Positions 1-16,846 are shown, counted from the first letter of the stretch. The stretch is DNA of 64,000 bases from Crambe crambe (GCA_963924555.1 OZ004587.1:7208075-7272074), one strand, 5' to 3'. A program made the numbers and translations. Notes: generated by a model from the letters alone, not told the origin.

Positions 1-960
1 AAGCACAGTAAGCTTACTAGCTGAACACTATTATGCTATAATTCGCCATCGAAGGCTTATTGACTTACCACTGTCAGATAGCACTCTTGAAATTCTGGGC
101 CTACTAGTGGGACTCTCTGGTCCATCTGAAACTGTGAGCATATTATTCTAGTTAAGGTAAAGTGTGGTAGCTAATTCTGGGAGCTCAATATTTCTGAATC
201 TACTGTGACTTCTTGAGCTCAAAGTTGGAGGATATTATAATCTACTATAATATCCTCCAACTTTGAGCTCAGAAGTCACAGTAGATTCAGAACTGCTAGA
301 ATTATTGGAATTTCCCTACTTTACCTTATTCAGGTCAGGGGTCGATGCAGGAATCCTAAAGGGGGGGGGGGTGCTAACTCTATGCTTAGTGTTATGATTA
401 ATGATATAAAGTTAGTACAAATAGGTTAGCTAGCTAATTGCGTGATATGAACATCCTATGCACCCCCTCAGTCTGCATCCACTACACTGCTACTAGATGG
501 GCAAGTCCATGGTATCCTATGTAGGATGATTTTGTCACTATGATGGTCGACTATAACTAGCTACTGTATTATAAATCCTATAATTTTCAGCTCCCAGTTT
601 TGAAGCATAGCTACCTGCTCATAAAATTGCCCCCACTCCAGATTATTATTAAATTCATTTATCTTTTTTGATTATAATCATAGCTAGCTAGTTGGGGGAG
701 TGACAGTTCAGGCATGCTTTCTAACTGAATTCATTGGTAATTCATTACTTCCTATTGTTTGCTTACTGTTGTTTGTTTACATGTAATGTTTATTATACTC
801 ACAGTAAGTATCAGGTGACCTTGGAACTTCTCTTTCCCATGGTGGTGGCATATTTTGTATATTTGCTGCAAACAAAACAAAATAAACAAAATTACAGTGG
901 ATATACTTCATGGTAAGAGACTAGCTACCAATGCTTTCTTGGCTATATAGCTACAGTTAC
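1..960. other. Left edge, no gene recognised
   Basis: I found no convincing exon here apart from the inverted-repeat element at 153-328. The minus-strand CARD-CARD gene that enters at 961 must continue to the left, since its last visible exon ends in a phase-1 donor, but no downstream exon could be placed. A G run sits at 361-370. Confidence 0.5.
153..328. mobile_element. Hairpin MITE with TAAGGTAAAG ends
   Basis: A 176 bp palindromic element. The inner arms 193-239 and 246-291 are nearly perfect inverted copies with a loop of about six bases. The outer ends read TAAGGTAAAG and CTTTACCTTA. The element at 26483-26600 has the same tips, so this is a small repeat family. No coding capacity. The target-site duplication is unclear. 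Confidence 0.7.
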
Positions 961-1925
961 CAATATCATCCAGTTCCTTGATAGCATCCTTGTGACCCAA
1001 AGATTCAGTGGATGAGTCGTGAATACACATGTACAATAACATGAAGCCATATTCCCCTCCCTTTGAGGCCAATTTCAGGATCAAGGTTGACTTATCCTGT
1101 AGGTAGAAGGGACTCGTAAGTAGTTCCCTATCCTCATCACTGCTCGCTAGTTGGTACTTCAGGAGGTAGGGATACAGGATGGAGATGTCAGGCCATGGTC
1201 TTATCTTGTAATAACAAGAGTAGAAAATATCTCGGTTTATGAAGTTGCAGGAGTGTTTTTGCATGAAATCTCTGGAAATCGTTCCTCCGAAGCTTATAGA
1301 TTGCTCAGGAGAAGTCGACATTAGTGGGGTGGGTGGAGTGAGTTCCTCATGTGTATCCCGTACATTCGTTTTTGATGGAATAGCCATGTTTGGCAGTGGA
1401 ATACCTATAGTGTTATAGGTTGAAACCATGTAGCATGTAGCATCAGCGTGGACAGAGCAGCTTACGTATTCATATTGTGGGAGGAAAACTTACTAGAATC
1501 AGGTTGAGGTCCATATTTTTCTGGGCTTCCTATAGAAAAATTTATAATGAGAGAGTATCTCAGCCACACTACTCTCTATAATAGCAAGTTATTCTACCTG
1601 GAGGTATCTCTTGTTGTTTTGAATACTCTTCTTCAAGATGAGCAAGTATATCTTCATATTTCTTTTGGTTCTGTCTCATATAGCTTACAATTTTGTGATA
1701 GTTTAGACTACTTAACTTCACTCTATGTTTTATCTCCGTCACAAGAACACAAGCTTTGTCATCAGCGGACAAGTTTGATAAAGGGTCATTGATTCTTTCG
1801 TAAACACTTTGAGAGATCAGTCTTTCCATATCAAGATAGTGCAAGATTTCTCTATCTCCTTTTAGAGTGATTTTCAGCATTGGAGTGCAACTGCACAGAG
1901 TCTTTGACTCCCTTGACTCAGCCAT
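961..1925 (-). CDS. CARD-CARD immune-type gene, 5' part
   Basis: Three minus-strand exons are supported: 1925-1598, 1529-1494 and 1404-961, all joined in phase 1; the last donor leads out of the window. Exon 1 encodes a CARD-like helical fold (about 110 aa) closely related to the first exon of the NLR genes at 44832 and 61770, with the shared pattern ERINDPLSNLSADDKA. Exon 2 is a 12-codon linker. Exon 3 has a Pro/Thr-rich start and a second CARD-like domain (DFMQKH...YYKIRPW...GGEYGFMLLYMCIHD) related to those opening genes A, B and the 30.4 kb gene. CARDs recruit signalling partners by homotypic contact in inflammasome and apoptotic pathways. CARD assignment rests on pattern recognition; another death-fold subfamily is possible. 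The start is the ATG at 1925, where similarity begins. Confidence 0.7.
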
Positions 1926-2121
1926 TTCCCATCAAGTACTGCTATTTCCCCTGGAACTATAGCTAATCTTCTACCGTCCTCGGACGTGACCGTGAGGTGC
2001 ACCACACCCCCTTTTGGCATACCAGACACATTGCGCATGTTCAGCGGATTGGCTGTTTTAAAGGTTGTATTATGACAATTGTGAAATTAATACAGAATCT
2101 AAGCAATAGCTACAGAAGCTC

Positions 2122-3078
2122 TCATACTATCAATTGTCCGATGTAGTAATGCAGTCTATTCCTCATTGGTGCTAATCTAGGTTCATGTATTTCCACTACT
2201 CTTCCACGATCGTTTAGTGACACACATGGGTACATCCCTTTCCCATAGTGACAATCAGCGACGTCTTTTTCTCCAGACCATTTGATCCCTTTGAATTCAT
2301 CCCAGCTACCCAAACCCACGTTACTCACCAGGTGTCGATTGAGAGATTGATGGATCAGGATGATGTAATTATCGTTATTGATAGTCACGCAGGGAGAGAA
2401 CCCATTACAAACGTGGTCACTCTCCCTCCAATCAATCGAGCCACGGGGCACATTGAGTCTGCCAACCTTGCACTTGATGTGGTTACTCATATCATTTTGA
2501 TAGCTGAGGATCACCAAACCATTTTCGTTCATGTCGATTGAGAATGATTCGGCTTTTATTCCTTGAATTCGCTGTTTTCTAGTTATCCACGATACCTCAT
2601 TAGAGACACTGCTAATCTGTCCAACACGATAGTTCAAATTCTTCAAGAATAAGTTATCTTGAAACACTGTCACAACTACATTGTCATTATTGATAGCAAT
2701 CGTGGGATAATAACCATAGTTGTAACACTTGCTGTTGCCCCAAACGATTCGCTTCACTGCCAGATCAACTTTTCCAAGACGGTAGAAGCATTTATCCAAA
2801 TATTGACCCTTGTGGACCTCAATTACGCTGTTCTTGTCATTCAGGGCTACTTTAGGGTAGGTCCCACAGCCGAAATAAATCTTCTTTGGAGGTGACCGCC
2901 ATTGAATGGATTCTTCAAGCAACTCCCCTACCCTGTAGTACATCCAGTTACTTCCAGCCTGGTGGTTAACTTCCACCACTGTGTTTTGTATGTTCAGGCT
3001 AACAGATGGAAGAATTCCCTTGTCGTTCAGCTCGTCTCTTTTCAAACGCTTTCCAAAAGTGACAGAGGGCATGGCATC

Positions 3079-3127
<49 letters not shown>

Positions 3128-6100
3128 ACATTAATCAGGTACTCCTCCTTCATCATCCCAACCAGGAATCAAAAGATGGCTCTGAAATTAAAGAGGTGCA
3201 GTCATTATCCTTCCCTCCTTAAAGAATAGCTAATCATGTGTTGAAGTTCTAACCTGATTTCTCCAGTACAAAACAGCTAAGACGGTGGGAGACTTCTGAG
3301 AAATCCACTGGAACCCTGCTCTGGGTGGGCAGCAATTCTTCAGGGGTCAGGTCGGAGGAAGATGAAGCATTGCTGTCATGCGATATATCTTCAAGGAATT
3401 AGAAGATATGCTGTGTAACACTATAGCTAGCTGCAAGGTAGCCCTCTCTTTTTGCTGGTATATTTAGCTATGTAGCTACAATTTTGCTAGCTGTGGCTCT
3501 ATCATAAATCACCTTCTGAGGGAAGAACTGATGTGAAACAACATGGACTTTGACTCGTAGCAACAGAGCTGCCAATTCCTCTGTCTATAAGAAATAATAA
3601 TTGTAATTATACGTACGTAGATAGCTACACTAGCCAAATACCAAGAGACATGACTGATTCTGAAGGAGACTCTGAGCTTGGTGTGTCTGCTTGTATCCTG
3701 CTCCTCACAGAAAGTGGCCTCAAGTGCCCGGGGTTTGGTATGTTTGGAGCTGTAGCAGTATAATACAGCTTCACATAATTAACCAGCACATAGCTAGCTA
3801 TTTCTTACAGCTACTCTCAGAGCATATCAACATGTGTATTCCAAAGTGTAGCTATGTGCGAAAAGACTAAGACTAAGTCACTCTGCACTGTCATAGTGCA
3901 ACTCATAGTGCAACTTTAGCCGAGGGGCCGAGTTTCCAATTGTCATGGCTAGCCTTAGGTCTAGTTGCCCTAAAACTAGGGCTTTGTCCCTAGCCCAAGG
4001 GCAAGGGCAGGGGTTGGGATTCAGTATGCAAATAGACCAAGACTATAGGTCACTCTACACTGCCATAGTGCTACTTTAGCTGAGGGGAGGAGTTTCCAAT
4101 TGTTAGTTACAGCAAGCCCTAGGGCAAGGAATAGACTAAGACTAAGTCACTCTACACTACTTTAGCTGAGGGGTGGAGTTTCCAATTGTTACGGCTAACC
4201 CTAGGTTATAGAATTAGGGCTTTGTCTCTAGCCCTAAGGCAAGGGCAGGGACGGGGATTCAGTATGCAAAATAGAGTCACTCTACACTGTCATAGTGCAA
4301 CTTTAGCTGAGGAGTGGAGTTTCCAATTGTTGCGGCAAGCCCTAGGTTAAAACTAAAGCTTTGTCCCTAACCCTAGGGCAAGGAGGGACTGAGGTTCAGT
4401 ATGCAAATAGCTAGACTAAAGCCGTGTTTAGCTAGCTACAAGTGTGCCCAACCCAGGTTGAGATTATTAACAGTGAAGCATTCGATATAAAAGGACACTC
4501 TGAAAGAGGACAAACAAGCTCTCAACAAAGGACAATCTTTGTAGAATATAACCTCCAAAAGAGGACAACCTCTCTACGAAAGATAAAGGTTGGGTCTCAA
4601 GTGTGTCCACCTTGTAGGCTAACTAGCTGTCAAAGTGCATGGCCTCTTCTTACATACGTAATGCTCTGCGTGAATTGTCTGTACTGGCATAGCTACAAGC
4701 TATTACCTCCCTTACCAGAAGTTGGCACAGGTTCCTCTTTCGAAGCCGAGTAAATCTTTTCATTATGAATGAACAGAGACTGGATTGCATGATCTTCGAA
4801 AAAGATACAACTCTTGGGTTGACTGATGACCTTCTGGCGAAGCATGATGGCAAAATCCAGTGGCATTATCCAGGTAATCATGAAGCAGCCCAATCTATGC
4901 TTGTAATGGAACACAGCATATTCTGATAGAGGGGGTAGGAAATTCTTGCACATTCCTTGACGTATCTTATTGAGATCTTCAAGCGTGTAGCTTTCTGAAT
5001 CCTGCTCAACTTTCATCCTTACCTCAATATAATCCGGGAACTTCTGGCTTCGTCCTGGCCACCATTTTGTGAACTGGTACACAGAAGTATTCTGCCGGAA
5101 CCCTTCAAGTTTTGAAACGTAGCCCTTCATACTCTCCTTGAGGCTACCACTGCCAAATTTGTTAATGATGTATTCCAAGAGATTATAGTCAATGATATTC
5201 CACATGTTTCCATTCAGAAACTGAAATAAAGTAAGGAGGGTCTTTTTCTCTTCGATGTCAGCAATATGCTTCTGAATGGAGACATATATTTCTTTGTTCA
5301 GCGAGAGAGGAAGAAGAGCAATGTAATCACAGATTTCGCTGGCTCTTGTACCGCTCTCTCTTAGCTCGCTCAGAAGCAGTTCTGCGAGTCTTTCAAGTGC
5401 ATCCTCGAGCTCCGCTATGGCATTACCGACAGCATCATCAATTTCTGGTTCAGGTTCTGCATAATTAAAAGTTGCAAGTTACAATGATCGTTTGCGTAGC
5501 CTTAACTGAAACTAACTCCACATGATAGCCACACTTAAAATAACAGTGATCCCCAAAGCTTGGTTGTACGTAGCTACCAAAAGCTGTAAATTCCTCCTTA
5601 CTTGTTGGCGGACCTATACATGAAGCTAGGTCCTAGCTTCATGTCTAGGTCTGCAACATACTAGAACCACATTGAGTCCGTCCGTGACCTACCTATCAAA
5701 GAAGCAAAACCAGATGTAATAGATGATGTTGGATCAGAAGATGTACTGCTTTTAGGTTTCGGCTCTTCATCATCTGTATAGAAATAGTCACGTAGCTACG
5801 TATGATATCAGAAGTATAAAAATATAATCATTATTATTCTGCTGCCTACACAGTGACTGAGATGTCTTGCTACATGTATATAATTTCTAGCCACAACTGC
5901 ATGAAGTTATAATGTAACTTGCTAGTTACATACTTACCTCTGGTTACGAATTCACCATGAGGCTCATCCCCTGTAAATAACACACAAAATTCACAGTCAG
6001 TTATACAGTCCTTAATTCATTCCAAACCTGGTTAGTTTATAGCTAGTCTAGTGGTTATTACAGGGTTGTGGGGATATAGAGAGTTATTAGTAGCTAACCC

Positions 6101-7932
6101 TCCCATAATAGATTACTACGGTATAGTGGTGGACATGGCTTCACTATCTTGAGGAAAAATATACCATAGGTATTGTTTTAGGTTCAGCAATTCACAAGCC
6201 TAAATAGGAGCCAGCCAGTCTTCTAATATAAAGCAATTAGCTATATAATCATGATGAAGAAAAAACCACAAAAAAACAATAACAACAAAACAAAACAAAA
6301 CAAAACAACAGTTTAAAAAAACAACAACAAAAAAAACCGGTACTAATATATCGTTGTGCATTCCAATAACAAATGAATATTATTTGTGACCACAACAAAT
6401 CTCATTAGACTTTAATGGCTTCTGTATACATACCTTTTGGCATGCGCTTTGGTACTTCTCTCTCCCATGGTGGACTGACAAGCTTTTGAGTAGCTGCATG
6501 TACACAATAATATGTGGTTATGACACAGATTATAGGGAAACTTCTAAATAATGGACACACTTGCTAGCCTTTTTTATCTTTTATAAAGAGGTTGTCCTCT
6601 TTTGGAGGTTTAGTTATACGAAGACACTTTTGATTGTGTCCTTTGTTGAGAGGTTTGTCCTCTTTTGTGGAGTGTCCTTTAGCTAGCTATCATGCAGAGG
6701 CTGGGTTCCTAGTCTGGCGTAGCCAGCCCCAGGCACTTCCGGAACTCCAGCGCAAGGGTCTGGTAACACACAATACTTCGACTTGTTCCCGTTTAGCAGA
6801 AATCCTGCTAAAACGATGAATATCATTAACTGACGCGTTATGATGTTTAATGACGTGGGTAGCTATAACAACCATAATTATTACGGGATCGGGAGGCCAT
6901 TTTTTTCTTCACGCGAGATGTTGCTATGACAATTAAATAAGACAACGTCATTTTACGACACTAAAACGTCATATTACATAAATAAAAAATTTAGGCCGGG
7001 AACAAGTCAAAGTATTGTGTGTTACCAGACCCTTACGCTGGAGTTCCGGAAGTGCCTGGGGCTGGCTGTGCCAGACTACTGGGTTCCACTCCCCAACCCC
7101 AGCCCTGCTATGCAGCAATGCACACACACACACAACAGAACCTACTAAAGTGCAAAGCTTTAACCCAAATGGTTTGCTAATTAGACTATATTTTGAAACT
7201 ATGGAAATATTAGTTTCAGTTCAGTGGAGCATACCTATCATCCATTAGCTAGTTGTATGGGAATCATTGGGAAAACCTACTATAGCTACTATTAGCTATG
7301 AAGGATATAATATTTCATGTGTTGAAGATCGTGTTCTTCTCGTGTCTGAGACATTCCAAGCAACATAGATATCAGTGTTGCCAGGTTGCTCTCTTAAAAA
7401 ATCCACAGAAAAGGGTACTATAGACATCCATAGGCATCCATAGACAATTTTCTTATCCAAAAATCCACAGATTGTGGATAAAATCCATGAACCTGGCAAC
7501 ACTGCAGATATAGCTAGAGGTTTGATTGCAACTGCTAGTTATATTAGGTTTAGCCATGCAAGGACAGCGTTTTGAGATGAAATATTCAAATTCTTTACCT
7601 ATCTTGTCCAATTCTTTGATAGCATCAGCATGACCATTCGTCTCCTTGGATGTTTCGTAAATGCAAATGTAGAGAACCATAAATCCATTGGTCCCTCCTC
7701 TTTCTATCATCCTGATCAGTGAATTCATCCTCTCCTGAGGCTGGATCCATTGTCCAGTGATACACTCGATGTCATTGGAGTCGTTCACTATCTGATATTT
7801 CATCAGATATGGACAGAGAATGTGAAAATCGAGCCACGGTTTTATCTTGTAGTAGCAATGGTAGAAAACCTCTTTGTTGACATAGTTAATGTCGGGGTGA
7901 TCCTTCATGAAATCGCTTACAAGGTCACTCAT
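2122..7932 (-). CDS. CARD - helical domain - propeller repeats (gene A)
   Basis: Nine minus-strand exons: 7932-7599, 6493-6434, 5970-5938, 5773-5693, 5456-4716, 3749-3642, 3584-3513, 3388-3254, 3077-2122. They total 2520 nt (839 aa) with every intron in phase 1. Exon 1 is a CARD-like domain. Exons 2-4 and 6-8 are short Ser/Thr/Pro-rich linkers. Exon 5 (247 codons) is a coiled, all-helical domain also present in the NLR genes downstream. Exon 9 holds six repeats of about 48 aa with the core GxxPxVALNxxxxVVEVHQ...YRVG...I.W, read as a beta-propeller, perhaps lectin-like. No signal peptide or membrane segment is visible, so it is probably cytosolic. The overall plan resembles an NLR with the NACHT-LRR part replaced by a propeller sensor. 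It is the tandem sister of the gene at 9055-14631, with identical exon lengths apart from one missing codon in exon 9. Ligand and function are unknown. Confidence 0.82.
3082..3125. repeat. (GA)n / (CT)n microsatellite at a 3' splice site
   Basis: About 44 bp. On the gene A sense strand it reads CT and runs into CGCAG, the acceptor of exon 9 at 3077. It therefore serves as the polypyrimidine tract. The equivalent tract in gene B is far longer (115 bp). Confidence 0.9.
3855..4425. repeat. Intronic minisatellite, about four units
   Basis: Four diverged direct repeats of about 120-150 bp lie in gene A intron 5. Each carries the blocks AAGTCACTCTACACTG, GAGTTTCCAATTG, GCCCTAGG and TTCAGTATGCAAATAG. 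The same intron of gene B (11030-11375) has about two units, so copy number changed after the gene duplication. Confidence 0.75.
4475..4620. mobile_element. CAGTGGAACC-family MITE, diverged copy
   Basis: Carries the family core GAGGACAAAC, CAACAAAGGACAATCT, ATAACCTCCAAAAGAGGACA and GTGTGTCCACC found in the intact copy at 54037-54205. It lies in intron 5 of gene A. The terminal repeats are decayed. Confidence 0.55.
6535..6690. mobile_element. CAGTGGAACC-family MITE, diverged copy
   Basis: In the opposite orientation to the 4475 copy: TGGACACACTTG, AGAGGTTGTCCTC, TTTGTTGAGAGGTTTGTCC. It lies in intron 1 of gene A next to the 6710 element. A related remnant sits at 13510-13590 in the same intron of gene B, so this copy predates the duplication. 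Confidence 0.55.
6710..7078. mobile_element. 369 bp MITE, 83 bp TIRs, 9 bp TSD
   Basis: The two ends are inverted copies for about 83 bp, starting TAGTCTGGCG and ending GCCAGACTA. It is flanked by a perfect direct repeat CTGGGTTCC at 6701-6709 and 7079-7087. The matching intron of gene B (around 13598) has a single GGCTGGGTTCCACT and no insert, giving an empty site. A 9 bp duplication with long TIRs fits a Mutator-like non-autonomous element. The interior is AT-rich and non-coding. Confidence 0.88.
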
Positions 7933-7987
7933 TATTGTTCTTAGCGATACTTTGTTTTCTCTCAACAACAACCGAGCTATGTAGATA

Positions 7988-8002
7988 GCATGCGCATGCG
8001 CA
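7988..8002. promoter_or_regulatory. NRF1-like palindrome upstream of gene A
   Basis: GCATGCGCATGCGCA lies about 56 bp upstream of the gene A start. The consensus of the animal factor NRF1 is GCGCATGCGC. Similar palindromes precede several other genes here. The stretch 7981-8033 also resembles the sequence just upstream of the CDCA7-like start near 17862-17930. Confidence 0.45.
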
Positions 8003-8266
8003 GGTATAAGGCGGGAAACCTCGTGCATGGCCAATTAAATTTTCTGTTTCTCATCAGCTCCCTCATTGATTTTTGCCAAAATTGAAAAAAACATTTTTTG
8101 CTGTGCCAGTCTAATCATAGATAATATTATTATAGAGAGACTCATTGTGAAATTAGGCAACAAAAAATTTGCTCTTTTTAATGGCACACACACTAGCTAG
8201 TTAGCAGCTTTATGTAGACCAAGTTAGCTATTTCATTTAACGATAGCGGTAGCATATTTTCTTAAA

Positions 8267-8695
8267 CGCTGTGGCTATACGTCCGGCAGCCGGATACTAT
8301 TTTCAGAGCTATAGGTCCGGCAGTGCTGGCACTTAGAAAATTTTCAAAGATTGAAAATCTGAAAGAAGAAAAAGAACGGGATCGAACCCACGTTCCAAAG
8401 CGCACGCACGGCACTAACCAATACGCTACGGTGGCAACGCTGCAAAACTCAGTTCGATAGTGATATTTATACTTGTTACCCTCTGGTGGCCTTAGGGAGC
8501 CCTTTGGGCCTGCACTGCAAGCTGGGCGGAGTCACAACAGTGCGTGAATAGTACGTCCCATGCACCTAACGCTCGCTGCGCTCGCTCCCTTGCAGGAGCC
8601 TTTATATTACATAGGCCAGCTTCGCTGGCCTATTTAGACTGCCGGACCTATAGCCCTGCTAATAGTGTCCGGCTGCCGGACGTATAGCCACTTCG
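8267..8695. mobile_element. 429 bp TIR element carrying a tRNA-like segment
   Basis: Terminal inverted repeats of about 54 bp (GTGGCTATACGTCCGGCAGC at the left, its complement at the right) are flanked by 9 bp direct repeats TTTCTTAAA / TTTCTCAAA at 8258-8266 and 8696-8704. On the minus strand the interior contains a tRNA-like stretch near 8385-8455 with an A-box-like TGGTTAGTGCC and a B-box-like GGTTCGATCCC. A palindrome TAGGCCAGC / GCTGGCCTA lies near the right end. The same element occurs in the opposite orientation at 44334-44798. It is intergenic, between genes A and B. Confidence 0.85.
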
Positions 8696-8704
8696 TTTCT
8701 CAAA

Positions 8705-9054
8705 TCTTCAGTCGGTCGGTATGTTTCTGTCTCTCAACTCTTCTTTGAGAGATTTTGGAAATCATCAGTCAGTTCAGGTATGCTGTATGTGCTCAATTGC
8801 TCGTAGACTCCTGCATTAAATGGTTGATTTAAACAATGCTAGCTATATCAGTTACCATAGCATAGCAGTAGGGTATAAAATTGGACTGTATAGCCTCTTT
8901 CCCAGGCCTGGGTAGCTATGAGGCTCAGTAAGTAAGTGGACATATGATAATATCATCGCAGCTGAAGATCGTGTATTATGCGAGCCCCGCCCCCGAGTTG
9001 TATTGCGCATGTCCATAGCTATGGCTAGCTACACGAAAAATAATACATAAGTTA
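8705..9054. other. Intergenic spacer between genes A and B
   Basis: I see no gene in this 350 bp stretch. It contains a diverged TTTCCCAGGCCTGGG motif near 8900, related to the tips of the small element at 45721, and the 3' flank of gene B. Confidence 0.5.
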
Positions 9055-14631
<5,577 letters not shown>

Positions 14632-14704
14632 TACTATACTTTGTTTTCTCTCAACAACAAGGTTTGTTAAGAAGCGCCAACGGAAGCTTTTAAAGCATAG
14701 ATAC

Positions 14705-14732
14705 TATAAACTACGTGTACGGGATTGGAAAC
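14705..14732 (-). promoter_or_regulatory. Promoter-like block shared with the 17.9 kb gene
   Basis: Read toward gene B it contains GTTTCCAATCCCGTACACG followed by TAGTTTATAGTAT: a CCAAT box and a TATA-like run, 74 bp upstream of the gene B ATG. A 26-28 bp copy in the same orientation relative to transcription lies at 17820-17847, about 77 bp upstream of the CDCA7-like start. Confidence 0.5.
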
Positions 14733-15235
14733 GGCACATTAACCCGGTCCGAGGGCGTGGCCTTGCTTAACTCTAGCTCTTTATCCGGTATCCGCGAGCA
14801 ACGTAACGCGGGAGATTGCCGCTGCATCGAGCTAAGCTAGCTACTGATCTCTGTGATCCTCTGAGTTACTTATGGCCACTTGCATTCCACAAGTTAAAGG
14901 TTAGCTGACAACTTATTATTGTATAAAAAAAGGGAGAGAGAAAAATGAAAAATAGGTAGCTAGGTGATATTTAAGTTAGCTAGAGGCTACTTCATATCTG
15001 CAGATAGTTGTGTGGAAGCTATAAAAGCTGCTTGCCATAATATGAGCATGGATGCAGATTATGATACGTCCGTGGATAATTGTAAGATTTTAATTGACAT
15101 GGCTACTAAGTTATAGCTATGAGCTATACCAGCAACCCAATTCCATTATTACTGAGTTCAGTAAATGGCTTCTAGATTCTATCTCAAAAATCATTACAAA
15201 AGGTATAGAAAATTTTCAAGTATTAAGGAAAAATT

Positions 15236-15529
15236 ATGCACTCACTCCGGAGTTCATCTTCATTTATTGAGAAGTGGGTGAAATTCCTCACTGATTGTGG
15301 CATAACCATTGAGCCCCTATTTTATCAGCAACTTACTCTGAATTTATTCATCTCACTGATAGAAAAAGCATTACCTGTGACAGTTGATGATGTACACACC
15401 AATATAAAGGAGCTAATATACGAAGGACAGTGTGCAATTAGGTATATTGGAGGCTACATAGTCAGATCCATTCACAAAGACTGCACAGTCAAAGAAATTT
15501 TACTTGGACTTGACGACTTACAACAGTGA
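15236..15529 (+). pseudogene. C-terminal fragment of a multicopy, possibly transposon-derived gene
   Basis: The open frame encodes SSSFIEKWVKFLTDCG...LFYQQLTLNLF...CAIRYIGGYIVRSIHK. The ALRYVGGYVVRKL-type motif near the end is typical of large multicopy protein families in invertebrate genomes that often derive from DNA transposases. A possible upstream exon ends at about 15200 (ITEFSKWLLDSISKIITK). No complete gene can be assembled here, and the fragment lies upstream of another incomplete member at 16049. Family naming is inference. Confidence 0.4.
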
Positions 15530-15881
15530 CGATAACATGGAACCATCTGAATCGGAGGAATGGATGTGTGGTGTGCCATCGATAGGGGAGGTTTAATCCA
15601 CAGCTTTTATTATACCCTATGTGCCATAGAATATAGTACACAGTGCCATTTTAATATAACAGGAATGATTATCTCCCCTAATTCTGCCTCTTTTACATCT
15701 CTGCAGATTCGACCCAATCATCACTAGCACTGTGAGACTGTTGCTGTCTTTAGCATTGGAATACATACATTTCTTTGACTCATAGCTATAATTCAATTTT
15801 AATAATAGTCATTTTCAAAAAAGTGTAACAAATTAACTGTTTTCTCTAGCATCAAAAGCTTGTTACAGGTACATATGGTAA

Positions 15882-16846
15882 GGCCATGCAAACTAAATTC
15901 ACTGTTTATCGTCACCGCCCGCATCCAAAAAAATTTTATCTTAAAAAAATTCAGAGTTCAGAGTTCATGTTTTAATACAGCACGTGCACCGCAAACAGGC
16001 ACATGTGTGCAATTGCACAGAGAGTCAGGCTCAACGCTTGCTAGTTTTATGGCGGAGAAACAGTTAGTATCAGTTTCTGTGGTGAGCAGCAACCGTTGTC
16101 TTGTTCCTTGGTCAGTTATTTTGGTCGACCCAAGAGACAGTTTCGAAGATCTACTGAACGCAATGAGAGCTGGCAAGTATGGGACGATTCCTACAGAACC
16201 ATTGCTTGACCGTGCTGACAGTATTGAAACTGTTTTGGTCGGTAACATCAAACCATCTTTGTCCATTGTAGGCAAGGACATGAACGTCGTTCAGGTATGT
16301 CGTACCTTCGGTTTCTTCATAAAAATTTCAGTTGCACAACCAGAACCACCTAGACAAAATGCTTTTGATATTTTGATGGCCAATCAACGAAAATTAAGCA
16401 GGCCTGCACTTCCCGAGTATGTTGAAGAGCGAACCAAAAGAGATAAACTCTTTGATGATATTGTGAAGTTATTGGAAGGAATGGGAAAGAAATGGTGCAG
16501 TGGAGAAGTGCAGTCTGGAAAGTCTTTTCTAATGAATGTGATTTTGTATATAGATGGACATCATGAGAGCATTGAGATCCAAGCTTGTGGAGTACCAGAG
16601 CTTTTTATACTGTGTATACACTGTGGAGGCACTGAATTTTGAACATGGTGTTTATCTGATTGTACATGCATATAAGAGAGAATATTACTATAATTGCTTT
16701 ACTTTTTTGTGTTTATAGTTAGCCAGCCATAGCTAGCTAGTGTGTTATTTGATCATAATTATATTGAATATTGAATATTGACCTCCCTCCCTCATGCAAA
16801 TTTAGAAATCTTGTGACGATAAACAGTGAATTTAGTTTGCATGGCC
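15882..16846. mobile_element. Unit flanked by 34 bp inverted repeats
   Basis: A 34 bp sequence starting GGCCATGCAAACTAAATTC at 15882-15915 recurs inverted at 16813-16846 with no visible mismatch. The open frame 16049-16642 lies between. The ends have no recognised transposon signature and I could not define a target-site duplication. It may be a non-autonomous DNA element that captured coding sequence, or a local inversion product. Confidence 0.5.
16049..16642 (+). CDS. N-terminal part of an unclassified multicopy protein
   Basis: 197 aa open frame starting MAEKQLVSVSVVSSNRCLVP; it can extend upstream to 15860, but the internal ATG begins the conserved-looking part. The second half, NAFDILMANQRKLSRPALPE...LFDDIVKLLEGMGKKW...YIDGHHE, resembles a domain I associate with abundant uncharacterised invertebrate proteins. 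I cannot name a function. The frame ends soon after GHHE where such proteins would continue, so it is probably a truncated copy. It lies inside the inverted-repeat unit 15882-16846. A short alternative intron (about 37 nt after MNVVQ) is possible but not required. Confidence 0.4.
   Translation: MAEKQLVSVSVVSSNRCLVPWSVILVDPRDSFEDLLNAMRAGKYGTIPTEPLLDRADSIETVLVGNIKPSLSIVGKDMNVVQVCRTFGFFIKISVAQPEPPRQNAFDILMANQRKLSRPALPEYVEERTKRDKLFDDIVKLLEGMGKKWCSGEVQSGKSFLMNVILYIDGHHESIEIQACGVPELFILCIHCGGTEF

Noticed and set aside
2902-3229. Plus-strand frames rich in ER repeats at 2902-3229, and similar ones at 9917, 25206, 31881 and 54803
   Set aside because: They are translations of GA/CT microsatellites and of the antisense of real exons; no domain and no splice context.
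8385-8455. A functional tRNA gene in the element (also 44605-44680)
   Set aside because: A and B boxes are present, but the T-stem has mismatches, the anticodon stem does not close cleanly and the copies differ in length there, so it is tRNA-like only.
16313-16345. A 37 nt intron within the frame at 16049
   Set aside because: GTATGT and TTTCAG are present, but the frame is open without removing it and such a short intron would be unusual.
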